Assembly (NCBI GenBank): GCA_900547555.1
Contig: URHG01000007.1
Span: 16,130-80,129 of the forward strand
DNA: 64,000 nt
Direction: 5' to 3'
Source: an uncultured Porphyromonadaceae bacterium
Lineage (GTDB): Bacteria > Bacteroidota > Bacteroidia > Bacteroidales > UBA11471
In this document: piece by piece, positions 9,203-17,556 of the stretch
Layout: each line of letters opens with the position of its first letter
How positions within the stretch are numbered: the stretch's first letter is position 1
Notes under the pieces: model-generated
The model's database searches: none
Told to the model about the DNA's origin: nothing
The model's input: only the letters and a program-made list of their open reading frames with translations
Position numbers and translations under genes: made by a program

Positions 9203-10993
9203 ATGAACAATCTGAATTACGGAATTATCGGTAATTGTCGCACAGCGGCACTTATTTCAGAGAAAGGAAATATCGAATGGTTGTGTTTCCCTGAATTCGA
9301 CTCTCCCTCGGTATTCGCCGCATTGCTCGACCGTGAAAAAGGCGGTTGTTTCGGGTTCGAAGTTTCTGAAAAATATCATACCGTACAATCATATATCCCC
9401 CATACCAATATTCTTTCTACCCAATTCATATCGGACGAAGGAGAATTTGTCGTCTTAGATTTCATGCCGTACTACCGTTCCGAAAACAACGAACATTATT
9501 TACCAGCAGAATTATATCGCTATATCCATAAAATCAAAGGAGAACCTCGATTCAGAATCAACTACTCCCCTGCCCCGAATTATGCACAAGGGAAAGTTAT
9601 CCATAATATCACTCCCGATTTTATCGAAAGCTATTGCTCTCTCGATAATGCCGACCGGCAATATCTTTATTCCTCACTTCCCCTGAAAGAGATCGAGCAA
9701 AAGAAAGAATTTCTTCTTGAAAAAGATGAATTTCTCTTATTATCCTATAATGAAAAAGTAATACCCGTCGACCTCGAACGGGAAAAACTCGAATATTGCC
9801 GTACGCTGGTACACTGGCTCAACTGGAGCAGCCGCACAAAGAAATACTCCCTATACAACGATGTCATAGAAAGAAGTCTGTTGGTTCTCAAATTGATGTC
9901 GCATTACAACGGTGCAGAATTAGCAGCTATCACAACGAGTATTCCCGAAACAATAGGTGAAGTACGTAATTGGGATTATCGGTTTTGTTGGTTGAGAGAT
10001 GCTTCCATGTCCATAGAAACACTTTTCCAAATAGGTCATGCCGGAGCCGCTCGACGCTTTATGAAATTTATACAATCGACTTTTACCGCCAAGCATGAAT
10101 CGTTCCAAATCATGTACGGTATCAGAGGAGAACGGCACTTGACAGAAGTGATTCTCGATCATCTTTCGGGATATAAAGATTCCAAACCCGTACGTATCGG
10201 AAACGATGCTTACCATCAGAAACAAAATGATTCTTTCGGATATTTGATGGATCTGATTTATCAATATTACCGATTGATGCCGGGTTCGCTCGATGAGATA
10301 GAAGATATGTGGGAAATGGTGAAAAGTATTTTGTACACTGTTTCCAACGATTGGCGCAAGCCCGACAAAGGTATTTGGGAGATACGCGGAGAAGAGCACC
10401 ATTTCGTATCATCGAAAGTCATGTGCTGGGTAGCTTTGGACAGAGGAGCCAAGATTGCCCAAATGTTGAACAAAGGCAGTTTTCGAGAACGATGGCAACA
10501 AGAAGCCGACAAAATACGAAAAGACGTATTTGAAAACGGATGGAAAGAAAATATCCAAAGTTTTACCCAAACATACGACAACGAAGCTATGGACGCCTCT
10601 TTACTTCTCATGGAACCTTACGGTTTTATAGGAGCAGACGATATACGTTATCATAAAACGGTAAAAGCGGTGAAAAAAGCTCTGTTGCACAAAGGTTTGA
10701 TGTACAGATATAACAGCAAAGACGACTTCGGATTACCCTCTTCGGCTTTTACCATCTGCACATTTTGGCTCGTACGGGCACTCTTCGTCATCGGGGAAAA
10801 AGCCGAAGCCCGATGCCTATTCGACGAAATCCTCAAATATTCCAATCATTTAGGTCTATTCAGTGAAGATTTGGATTTCGATACAAAAGAGCAATTGGGA
10901 AATTTTCCCCAAGCTTATTCCCATTTGGCCTTAGTAAATACGGCAATTCTCTTTGCCGAAGAAGACAAAACACAACAATTCATTCGATCATAA
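9203..10993 (+). CDS. Glycoside hydrolase family 15 protein (glucoamylase/trehalase type)
   Basis: 596 residues with no signal peptide, so cytoplasmic. The N-terminal beta-sandwich starts NYGIIGNCRTAALISEKGNIEWLCFPEFDSPS (split by the first strand), as in bacterial GH15 trehalase/glucoamylase proteins. The (alpha/alpha)6 catalytic domain shows RNWDYRFCWLRDAS, with the acid region, and KEQLGNFPQAYSHLALVN, with the second catalytic Glu. Position directly behind the trehalose synthase fusion, with no gap, suggests trehalose or a related alpha-glucan as substrate; a GH15 trehalase role is inference from that context. The transcript ends at the hairpin at 11083-11123. Confidence 0.88.
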   Translation: MNNLNYGIIGNCRTAALISEKGNIEWLCFPEFDSPSVFAALLDREKGGCFGFEVSEKYHTVQSYIPHTNILSTQFISDEGEFVVLDFMPYYRSENNEHYLPAELYRYIHKIKGEPRFRINYSPAPNYAQGKVIHNITPDFIESYCSLDNADRQYLYSSLPLKEIEQKKEFLLEKDEFLLLSYNEKVIPVDLEREKLEYCRTLVHWLNWSSRTKKYSLYNDVIERSLLVLKLMSHYNGAELAAITTSIPETIGEVRNWDYRFCWLRDASMSIETLFQIGHAGAARRFMKFIQSTFTAKHESFQIMYGIRGERHLTEVILDHLSGYKDSKPVRIGNDAYHQKQNDSFGYLMDLIYQYYRLMPGSLDEIEDMWEMVKSILYTVSNDWRKPDKGIWEIRGEEHHFVSSKVMCWVALDRGAKIAQMLNKGSFRERWQQEADKIRKDVFENGWKENIQSFTQTYDNEAMDASLLLMEPYGFIGADDIRYHKTVKAVKKALLHKGLMYRYNSKDDFGLPSSAFTICTFWLVRALFVIGEKAEARCLFDEILKYSNHLGLFSEDLDFDTKEQLGNFPQAYSHLALVNTAILFAEEDKTQQFIRS

Positions 10994-11082
10994 AAATTTA
11001 TTAATAATAAACCCAAACTTCATTCATTTTTTCTACCGAATGGTATAATTTCAATTTTTTACATTGCTCCATTTGCTTTCCA

Positions 11083-11123
11083 GACACGGCTCATTTGTGA
11101 TAAATCAGCCGTGTCGCTTTTTT
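11083..11123 (+). terminator. Terminator after the trehalose operon
   Basis: GACACGGCT (11083-11091) pairs with AGCCGTGTC (11107-11115), with an inner ATTT/AAAT helix, followed by a T-rich run. Confidence 0.8.
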
Positions 11124-11204
11124 ATGTATATCCTAAGAAAACGACAAAAACACAAGCCTTCATCACTTTCTATCAAAAAAAAGAACAGACTCGAAAGTTT
11201 TTTC

Positions 11205-11212
11205 TACCTTTG
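11205..11212 (+). promoter_or_regulatory. -7 promoter box in front of the cobalamin riboswitch
   Basis: TACCTTTG matches TAnnTTTG exactly and lies just 5' of the riboswitch, so transcription would start at about 11218 and include the whole aptamer. Confidence 0.65.
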
Positions 11213-11217
11213 CACCT

Positions 11218-11405
11218 GAATTGGTTTCGGGAATTCATTCGGGTTCTCGAATTAAAAGGGAATCGGGTGCAAATCCAGAACAGTCCCGCTGCTGTGAAGC
11301 TCCGCTCGAATTTTCCGAGATAATACCCCATGCCACTGATCAAATCGGGAAGGCATTCGGAAAAAAGGAGTCAGTCAGAAGACCTGCCATTCATTAAATG
11401 CTGCT
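11218..11405 (+). promoter_or_regulatory. Cobalamin (B12) riboswitch
   Basis: The segment carries the aptamer blocks in order: GGGAATCGGGTGCAAATCC, ACAGTCCCGCTGCTGTGA, then GCCACTGA (B12 box) with GGGAAGGC, and AGTCAGAAGACCTGCC closing P1/P2. It is 178 nt upstream of the acyl-CoA carboxylase operon, on the same strand with no gene between. A GC hairpin follows (CCCGCCA 11467-11473 with TGGCGGG 11490-11496) and could belong to the expression platform. It lacks a clean U run, so translational control is as likely as termination. In known cases cobalamin binding represses the downstream genes. Confidence 0.93.
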
Positions 11406-11583
11406 TTTAACTCGTGGGATTAGGAAAGCTGTCAAAAATATTATCGAACTTGCATAGCCATATATCCCCGCCAAATTCCAAAAGAAAAATGGCGGGTAGG
11501 GAATGTCATAATTTTACCGATTGTCCTATATCGAAATACGGACAATATTCATTTAGAGTCAATTTCAATTTAAATAAAATTTT

Positions 11584-13095
11584 ATGATTCAGAAAATTTT
11601 GATTGCCAACCGAGGAGAAATTGCCGTACGCATCATGCGTTCGTGCAAAGAAATGGGCATTCGCACCGTCGCAGTCTTTTCGGAAGCCGATCGTACATCG
11701 AAACACGTCATGTACGCCGACGAAGCTTGCCTGATCGGGCCTGCTGCCTCTCATGAAAGTTACCTGAACATCGACAATATCATCAAAGCAGCCAAACTGC
11801 ACCACGCCGATGCCATACACCCGGGCTACGGTTTTCTATCGGAAAATGCCGAATTTGCCCGCCGTTGTAAAAAAGAAGGTATCATATTCATCGGCCCGGC
11901 GGCTGAAACGATGGAAGCAATGGGCGATAAAATTTCGGCCCGTAAACGCATGATTGCGGCGGGAGTACCTGTCGTCCCGGGAACCGAACAACCGCTGCAA
12001 AGCGGAGAGGAAGCCGTGCGTATCTGCAAAGAGATAGGTTTTCCCGTGATGCTGAAAGCATCTATGGGTGGAGGCGGTAAGGGCATGCGCCTTATCCACA
12101 GCGAAGACGAAGTACTGGAAGCCTACAACACAGCACGTTCGGAGTCGATGTCGTCATTCGGCGACGATACGGTATATCTCGAAAAATTCGTAGAAGAACC
12201 CCACCATATCGAATTTCAGATTTTAGGAGACAATCACGGCAACGTGATACACCTTTTCGACAGGGAATGCTCGGTGCAGCGTCGACACCAAAAAATCGTA
12301 GAAGAAAGCCCTTCCCCATTCCTCACTCCCGAACTGCGGAAAGAGATGGGCGAAAAAGCCGTAGCTGCAGCCAAAGCCGTGAATTACTCCGGAGCGGGAA
12401 CCATCGAATTCCTCGTAGACAAACATCGGAATTTCTACTTCCTCGAAATGAATACCCGCCTGCAAGTCGAACACCCCATTACCGAAGAGGTTTGCGGTGT
12501 AGACCTTGTAAAGGAGCAAATACGTGTCGCCAACGATGAAGTATTGCATCTCAAACAAGAGGATCTCCTGCAACGCGGTCATGCTATCGAGTGCCGTATA
12601 TGCGCCGAAGACACCGAAAACAATTTCCTTCCGTCGCCGGGTATCATCAAACAACTCACCGAACCGAACGGTATCGGTGTACGCATCGACAGTTATGTAT
12701 ATGAAGGGTACGAAATACCTATTTACTACGATCCGATGATAGGAAAGCTGATCGTATGGGCCACTACCCGCCAATATGCCATAGAACGTATGCGCCGCGT
12801 ATTGTACGAATACAAAATCACCGGATTGAAAACCAATCTCAGTTATCTGAAACGCATCATGCATACTCCCGACTTCGTACGAGGCGAATATAACACGCTC
12901 TTTATCGAAAAGAATGCCCGCATGTTGCAACGGAACAACAGCAACAATGAAGAAATCGAGAATCTGGCCATGATCGCCGCCTATATCGATTACCTCATGA
13001 ACTTGGAGGAGAATACTCCTGCGCAACTGACCGATGCGCGCCCCATCAGCCGATGGCGCGAATTCGGACTACAAAAAGGTGTTTTACGTATCTAA
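11584..13095 (+). CDS. Biotin carboxylase subunit of an acyl-CoA carboxylase
   Basis: 503 residues. The N-terminus MIQKILIANRGEIAVRIMRSC, the ATP-grasp loop MGGGGKGMRLIH, and EMNTRLQVEHPITEEV are the standard biotin carboxylase signatures. The enzyme uses ATP and bicarbonate to carboxylate the biotin on the BCCP encoded just downstream (13108). First gene of a three-gene operon (biotin carboxylase, biotin carrier, carboxyltransferase) behind a B12 riboswitch. It resembles AccC/PccA-type subunits; the full complex is likely a propionyl-CoA carboxylase or the soluble part of methylmalonyl-CoA decarboxylation. Confidence 0.93.
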   Translation: MIQKILIANRGEIAVRIMRSCKEMGIRTVAVFSEADRTSKHVMYADEACLIGPAASHESYLNIDNIIKAAKLHHADAIHPGYGFLSENAEFARRCKKEGIIFIGPAAETMEAMGDKISARKRMIAAGVPVVPGTEQPLQSGEEAVRICKEIGFPVMLKASMGGGGKGMRLIHSEDEVLEAYNTARSESMSSFGDDTVYLEKFVEEPHHIEFQILGDNHGNVIHLFDRECSVQRRHQKIVEESPSPFLTPELRKEMGEKAVAAAKAVNYSGAGTIEFLVDKHRNFYFLEMNTRLQVEHPITEEVCGVDLVKEQIRVANDEVLHLKQEDLLQRGHAIECRICAEDTENNFLPSPGIIKQLTEPNGIGVRIDSYVYEGYEIPIYYDPMIGKLIVWATTRQYAIERMRRVLYEYKITGLKTNLSYLKRIMHTPDFVRGEYNTLFIEKNARMLQRNNSNNEEIENLAMIAAYIDYLMNLEENTPAQLTDARPISRWREFGLQKGVLRI

Positions 13096-13107
13096 GAGAA
13101 AATAACA

Positions 13108-13623
13108 ATGGAAATACATATAGGAAACCGGGTGGCCGACGTTTCGCTGGTCAACAAAGAAGGCAACAAAGTGCAGCTTACCATCGACGGAAAACCTTAT
13201 GATGTCGATATCGTCATGGCCGAAAACGGCAGTTGCTCTATTCTGCACGAGGGTAATTCCTACAATGCAGAACTCATTCAAAAAGAAAGCAAGAAAAGTT
13301 ACGATGTGAATATTTTCTACCGTTCGTACCGAATAGATATTGTCGATACTCAGGCAAAATATCTGCGTATGAAAAAAGGCGACGATACCCGCCAAGATGA
13401 TAAAATCATCGCCCCGATGCCCGGTAAAGTAGTAAAAATACCGGTACAGAAAGGCGATCATCTGCAAGCCGGCGATATTGTCATCGTACTCGAAGCGATG
13501 AAAATGCAAAGCAATTACAAGGTGAATTCGGAATGTATCGTCAAGGACATTTTGGTGAACGAAGGCGATTCGGTAAACGGAAATCAGACATTGATTCTAT
13601 TGGAAATCATAAATAACGACTAA
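13108..13623 (+). CDS. Biotin carboxyl carrier protein
   Basis: 171 residues. The C-terminal ~75 residues form a biotinyl domain: IIAPMPGKVVKIPVQKGD, then VLEAMKMQ, whose central Lys is the biotinylation site, then VNEGDSVNGNQTLILLE. The N-terminal ~95 residues are a beta-rich extension, as in carriers of bacterial acyl-CoA carboxylases of the methylmalonyl/propionyl type. It starts 12 bp after the biotin carboxylase stop and ends 5 bp before the carboxyltransferase ATG, so it is tightly translated within the operon. Confidence 0.93.
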   Translation: MEIHIGNRVADVSLVNKEGNKVQLTIDGKPYDVDIVMAENGSCSILHEGNSYNAELIQKESKKSYDVNIFYRSYRIDIVDTQAKYLRMKKGDDTRQDDKIIAPMPGKVVKIPVQKGDHLQAGDIVIVLEAMKMQSNYKVNSECIVKDILVNEGDSVNGNQTLILLEIINND

Positions 13624-13628
13624 AAGCA

Positions 13629-15161
13629 ATGGAAAGAGAAAAAATATACGAAGAATTCGAGGACCTCGATAAAAAAGCTTCTCAGGGCGGAGGTCTCGAC
13701 AAAATAGAAAAACAGCATGAATCGGGACGTATGACCGCCCGCGAACGTATCGATATGCTGCTCGATAAAGGGACGTTCAACGAACTCGATAAATTCGTTA
13801 CGCACCGGTGCACCCACTTCGGAATGGAGAAAAAACAAATTCCCGGAGACGGTATGGTTACAGGATACGGAAAAATCGACGGACGTCTGGTATTCATCTA
13901 TGCCTATGATTTCACGGCACACGGAGGTTCTCTCAGCGAAAGCAATGCCGCCAAAATCGTGAAAGTCCAACAACTGGCCTTGAAAAACGGAGCACCCATC
14001 ATCGCGCTCAACGACTCGGGGGGAGCTCGCATACAAGAAGGTGTAAACAGTCTCTCGGGATATGCCTCGATTTTCTATCAAAACACGATCGCTTCGGGGG
14101 TTATTCCTCAAATCTCCGCTATTCTCGGTCCTTGTGCCGGAGGTGCTTGCTACTCTCCCGCCCTCACCGACTTCATCTTCATGGTAAAAGAGAAGAGCCA
14201 CATGTTCATCACCGGCCCTGATGTTGTAAAGGCCGTTACACACGAAGAAGTCGGTAAAGAAGAGTTGGGCGGCGCATATACACACAGCAGTAAAAGCGGT
14301 GTTACCCATTTCATGTGCGAAACCGAGGAAGAAACGCTCATGCACATCAAGGAATTGCTCAGCTTTCTCCCATCGAACAATATGGAAGATGCTCCCATCG
14401 TCGCTTGTACCGATGATGTACATCGCCAAGTCGAAGAGTTGCAGACCGTCATACCCGAAGACTCGAACATGCCTTATGACATTAAAGACATTATCGAACC
14501 GGTAGTAGATGACCAGTATTTTTTCGAAATCATGCCGCATTTCGCAAAGAACATCGTTATCGGATTTGCCCGTTTGGGTGGACGGACGGTAGGTATTGTC
14601 GCCAATCAACCGGCTTATCTTGCAGGAGTCCTCGACATCGACGCATCGGACAAAGCAGCTCGCTTCATTCGTTTCTGCGACTGTTTCAATATTCCTATCA
14701 TTACTTTCGAAGACGTTCCCGGATTCCTTCCCGGAACCATACAAGAGCATAACGGTATCATACGCCACGGAGCCAAAATCGTCTACGCTTATGCCGAGGC
14801 GACTGTTCCCAAAGTAACGCTTATCACTCGAAAAGCATACGGAGGTGCTTATATCGTCATGTCGAGCAAGCAGACGGGGGCTGATGTCAATCTGGCTTAC
14901 CCGCAATCCGAAATTGCCGTCATGGGAGCGGAAGGAGCCGTCAATATTCTTTATCGGAAAGCTACTCCGGAAGAAAAAGCCGAAAAAATCAAAGAATACG
15001 AATCGGAAATCTCAAATCCCTATCGGGCGGCCGAACGCGGATATATCGATGAAATCATTATGCCGCGCGATACCCGTTGGAAACTTATACAGGCTTTGAA
15101 TATGTGTTCGAACAAGAATCAGAGCAATCCTCCCAAGAAACACGGGAATATGCCTTTATAA
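13629..15161 (+). CDS. Acyl-CoA carboxylase carboxyltransferase (methylmalonyl-CoA decarboxylase alpha / PccB type)
   Basis: 510 residues, close to the usual ~515 for MmdA/PccB. Signatures: GGGLDKIEKQHESGRMTARERID at the N-terminus (split by the family turn), ALNDSGGARIQEGV, ILGPCAGGACYSPAL, and the C-terminal ITRKAYGGAYIVMSSK. It moves the carboxyl group between carboxybiotin and propionyl-CoA/methylmalonyl-CoA. No membrane beta subunit (MmdB) is in this operon, so either the decarboxylase pump subunit lies elsewhere or the complex works as a carboxylase. The B12 riboswitch upstream ties it to the cobalamin-dependent methylmalonyl-CoA mutase route of propionate/succinate metabolism. Confidence 0.9.
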   Translation: MEREKIYEEFEDLDKKASQGGGLDKIEKQHESGRMTARERIDMLLDKGTFNELDKFVTHRCTHFGMEKKQIPGDGMVTGYGKIDGRLVFIYAYDFTAHGGSLSESNAAKIVKVQQLALKNGAPIIALNDSGGARIQEGVNSLSGYASIFYQNTIASGVIPQISAILGPCAGGACYSPALTDFIFMVKEKSHMFITGPDVVKAVTHEEVGKEELGGAYTHSSKSGVTHFMCETEEETLMHIKELLSFLPSNNMEDAPIVACTDDVHRQVEELQTVIPEDSNMPYDIKDIIEPVVDDQYFFEIMPHFAKNIVIGFARLGGRTVGIVANQPAYLAGVLDIDASDKAARFIRFCDCFNIPIITFEDVPGFLPGTIQEHNGIIRHGAKIVYAYAEATVPKVTLITRKAYGGAYIVMSSKQTGADVNLAYPQSEIAVMGAEGAVNILYRKATPEEKAEKIKEYESEISNPYRAAERGYIDEIIMPRDTRWKLIQALNMCSNKNQSNPPKKHGNMPL

Positions 15162-15176
15162 AAACAAGGGAATTCT

Positions 15177-15220
15177 ATAAAACAAGAAGGGTAGGCTTTT
15201 GCCTACCCTTCTTGTTTTAT
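15177..15220. terminator. Perfect 20-bp hairpin, bidirectional terminator
   Basis: Arms 15177-15196 and 15201-15220 are perfectly complementary around a TTTT loop, with A and T runs at the outer ends. It lies between the convergent carboxylase operon and the DPP-IV gene and can serve both. Confidence 0.9.
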
Positions 15221-15252
15221 AACTGAACATCTATTCCCATGAAAATCTGTTG

Positions 15253-17436
15253 TTACCGAAGAAGTTGGGAGCGGAAGAAATCGATAAATCGCTTATACAA
15301 ATGCGGACGGGAATTTCTCCCGTAAATACTGTGATTACGATCGGTGTACATCTGCATTTCAAATTGTTTGTCGGCAGCCACCAAAGCCTCGATATAACGG
15401 AGCATATTGGTATAATGCACATTATCATCGGCCGTACCGGCAACAATCAAAAGATTGCCTGAAAGATGCTTCGCCCGGCACAACGGAGATGCGGCATCAT
15501 ACCCCTCGGCATTATCTTGCGGGACAGACATATACCGTTCGGTATAGACCGTATCATAAAAACGCCAGTCGGTTACGGGAGCGATAGCGACTCCGGCCTT
15601 ATACACATCTTTACTCATCGACATCGACATGAGGGTTGTAAATCCACCGAAACTCCACCCCCAAATAGCGATACGCTCCGGATCTACATAAGACTGCGAT
15701 GCCATATATCGGGCAGCGGCGATTTGATCTTGCGCCTCCAAAACCCCTAATCGACCGTATGTACAACTACGGAATGCCGTGCCCCGCGCACCGGTTCCCC
15801 GGCCATCGACGCAAGCGACAATAAATCCCTGAGGCACCAATACCTGTTGCCAATCGGCCGAACTCCACGTATCGAGAACTTGTTGAGAACCGGGGCCGCT
15901 ATATTGCATCATCACAACGGGATAACGACGTGTAGAATCGAAATCGGCAGGTTTCATTATAAAACCGTTCAACACGATGCTATCGGCTGTCGTCATCGTA
16001 AAAAATTCTTTCCCGATAAAATCTTCGACCGGATAATCTGCATTATCTTCGAGAACACGGACAACCCGTTTCCTTTTTACATCATTGAGAGCGTACACCG
16101 GCGGTGTAGAGGTATTGCTGTATTGACTGATGTAGTAAGTACAAGAGGGATTAAACCAAGCCGAATTATTTCCTTTACGCACTGAAAGCTTCCGGCAACG
16201 CCCCTTTTTATCGACACAATACACGGTCCGATATAACGGGCCTTCTTCGGTCGACTGATAGTAAATATTCCCTTTTGCATCACGACCGTAATAATCGGTT
16301 ACCTCCCAATTTCCCGCCGTAACCGTACGCTGCAATTTCCCATCATAACCATATTGATATATATGACGATACCCCGTTTTCTCAGAGAAAGCCATGAAAC
16401 AGTCGGGATAAAATACAGCCGACGTAATATCTTGTTCATTGATATACGTGTCGGACTTGTCTTCGTACAATAATCGGGAAGTATTGTCCTGTATATCCAC
16501 CGCCAACAACCGAATGTGATTTTGCAGCCGGTTTATGGCGGTAACGACCCATTCTCCCGTCTTGGGTATAATTGTTATCGCCGGCAGATAGGTATCAACA
16601 TCGACCGGCAAAACGACCGTTTCCAAATTTCCGGTATCTTCTTTCCATACTCGAAAAGAGACCTTACTGTTATCGGCTCCCGCCACGGGATATTTAAATC
16701 CGGCATATCGGGGATATACCTCTTGCGGTTCGCTATATGCCCCCGAAGACGAACAAAACATCTGCATGGGATATTCCTGCACTCCACTCTCATCGGTACG
16801 CACAAAAGCCAACGCCCGACTATCGGGCGACCATGCCATCAACCGGGTCTGGGCAAACTCCTCTTCATATACCCAGTCAGTAACCCCATTGAGTATCTTG
16901 TTTTTTTCTCCGTCCCGAGTAACCTGCGTTTCTGTACCGTCGAGCAAATTCTTTACATATATATTGTTTTCATGCACAAACGCCACCCGGGAACCATCGG
17001 GCGAAAGTGTTGCGATTTGCTGTTTGGGAAATCGCTCCGAAAGGGGTTGCAGCTTATTGCTTCCTACCGAGGTAAAATAGTAAGCCGCCCGAAACGAACG
17101 ACGGTATATCATCTCCACATCGGTATATACCAGCATACGATCTTCTTTACTGCCGAACGAATATCCCGCTATTGCTTTTACCGGTCTCCCGGGAACTTTT
17201 CCTACATTCAACAACGTATCGACGGCCTCTCCCGTCGCATAGGCATAGCGAACGATGCATGTACGGTCGGGCGACAAACATGTATAGTGCACACCGTCGG
17301 CAGAGGGGCGTATTCCCGCAACCGATTTCACACGATATTTTCCCGAAAAGAGATCGTCTATTTCCATAGAGGAGAGCGGAACAACACTCATGGTCAAACC
17401 GACAAGCCACAAAATTTTAGGTATATTCAACTTCAT
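15253..17436 (-). CDS. Dipeptidyl peptidase IV-type S9 serine peptidase
   Basis: 727 residues with an N-terminal signal/anchor (MKLNIPKILWLVGLTMSVVPLSS). The N-terminal beta-propeller carries repeated YSPDG/WSPDSRALAFVRTDES-type phrases, including the VYEEEFAQTR glutamate motif that binds the substrate amino terminus in DPP-IV. The C-terminal alpha/beta hydrolase has nucleophile motif IWGWSFGGFTT, Asp in GTADDNVHY and His in DRNHSIYGR. It should cleave X-Pro/X-Ala dipeptides from peptides in the periplasm. It has a divergent promoter region with NAD+ synthetase (-7 at 17460-17467). Confidence 0.92.
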   Translation of the reverse strand: MKLNIPKILWLVGLTMSVVPLSSMEIDDLFSGKYRVKSVAGIRPSADGVHYTCLSPDRTCIVRYAYATGEAVDTLLNVGKVPGRPVKAIAGYSFGSKEDRMLVYTDVEMIYRRSFRAAYYFTSVGSNKLQPLSERFPKQQIATLSPDGSRVAFVHENNIYVKNLLDGTETQVTRDGEKNKILNGVTDWVYEEEFAQTRLMAWSPDSRALAFVRTDESGVQEYPMQMFCSSSGAYSEPQEVYPRYAGFKYPVAGADNSKVSFRVWKEDTGNLETVVLPVDVDTYLPAITIIPKTGEWVVTAINRLQNHIRLLAVDIQDNTSRLLYEDKSDTYINEQDITSAVFYPDCFMAFSEKTGYRHIYQYGYDGKLQRTVTAGNWEVTDYYGRDAKGNIYYQSTEEGPLYRTVYCVDKKGRCRKLSVRKGNNSAWFNPSCTYYISQYSNTSTPPVYALNDVKRKRVVRVLEDNADYPVEDFIGKEFFTMTTADSIVLNGFIMKPADFDSTRRYPVVMMQYSGPGSQQVLDTWSSADWQQVLVPQGFIVACVDGRGTGARGTAFRSCTYGRLGVLEAQDQIAAARYMASQSYVDPERIAIWGWSFGGFTTLMSMSMSKDVYKAGVAIAPVTDWRFYDTVYTERYMSVPQDNAEGYDAASPLCRAKHLSGNLLIVAGTADDNVHYTNMLRYIEALVAADKQFEMQMYTDRNHSIYGRNSRPHLYKRFIDFFRSQLLR

Positions 17437-17459
17437 AATTACATGGTATTATCACTACA

Positions 17460-17467
17460 CAAAAGTA
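17460..17467 (-). promoter_or_regulatory. -7 promoter box for the DPP-IV gene
   Basis: The minus strand reads TACTTTTG, fitting TAnnTTTG, 24 nt upstream of the start codon. Confidence 0.6.
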
Positions 17468-17528
17468 ACGAATCATCGGCAAAGAGAAAAATTTCGAATG
17501 CAAATTGGCAGGAAGCTGTGAATTTTTC

Positions 17529-17536
17529 TACTTTTG
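17529..17536 (+). promoter_or_regulatory. -7 promoter box for NAD+ synthetase
   Basis: TACTTTTG at 17529-17536 is 20 nt upstream of ATG 17557. It supports that ATG over the much longer open frame that starts inside the opposite-strand DPP-IV gene. Confidence 0.65.
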
Positions 17537-17556
17537 CACATCTTGATACATTGACT

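Noticed and set aside
11111..11323. 70-residue frame over the start of the cobalamin riboswitch
   Set aside because: The conserved aptamer sequence explains this stretch; the peptide has no family features.
13620..14906. 428-residue open frame on the minus strand
   Set aside because: It is fully antisense to the carboxyltransferase gene, which has clear family motifs; the reverse frame shows no recognisable protein.
16516..17556. Long in-frame 5' extension of the NAD+ synthetase frame (988 residues in total)
   Set aside because: The extension is only the opposite strand of the DPP-IV gene, has no family-like sequence, and an exact -7 box lies right before ATG 17557.
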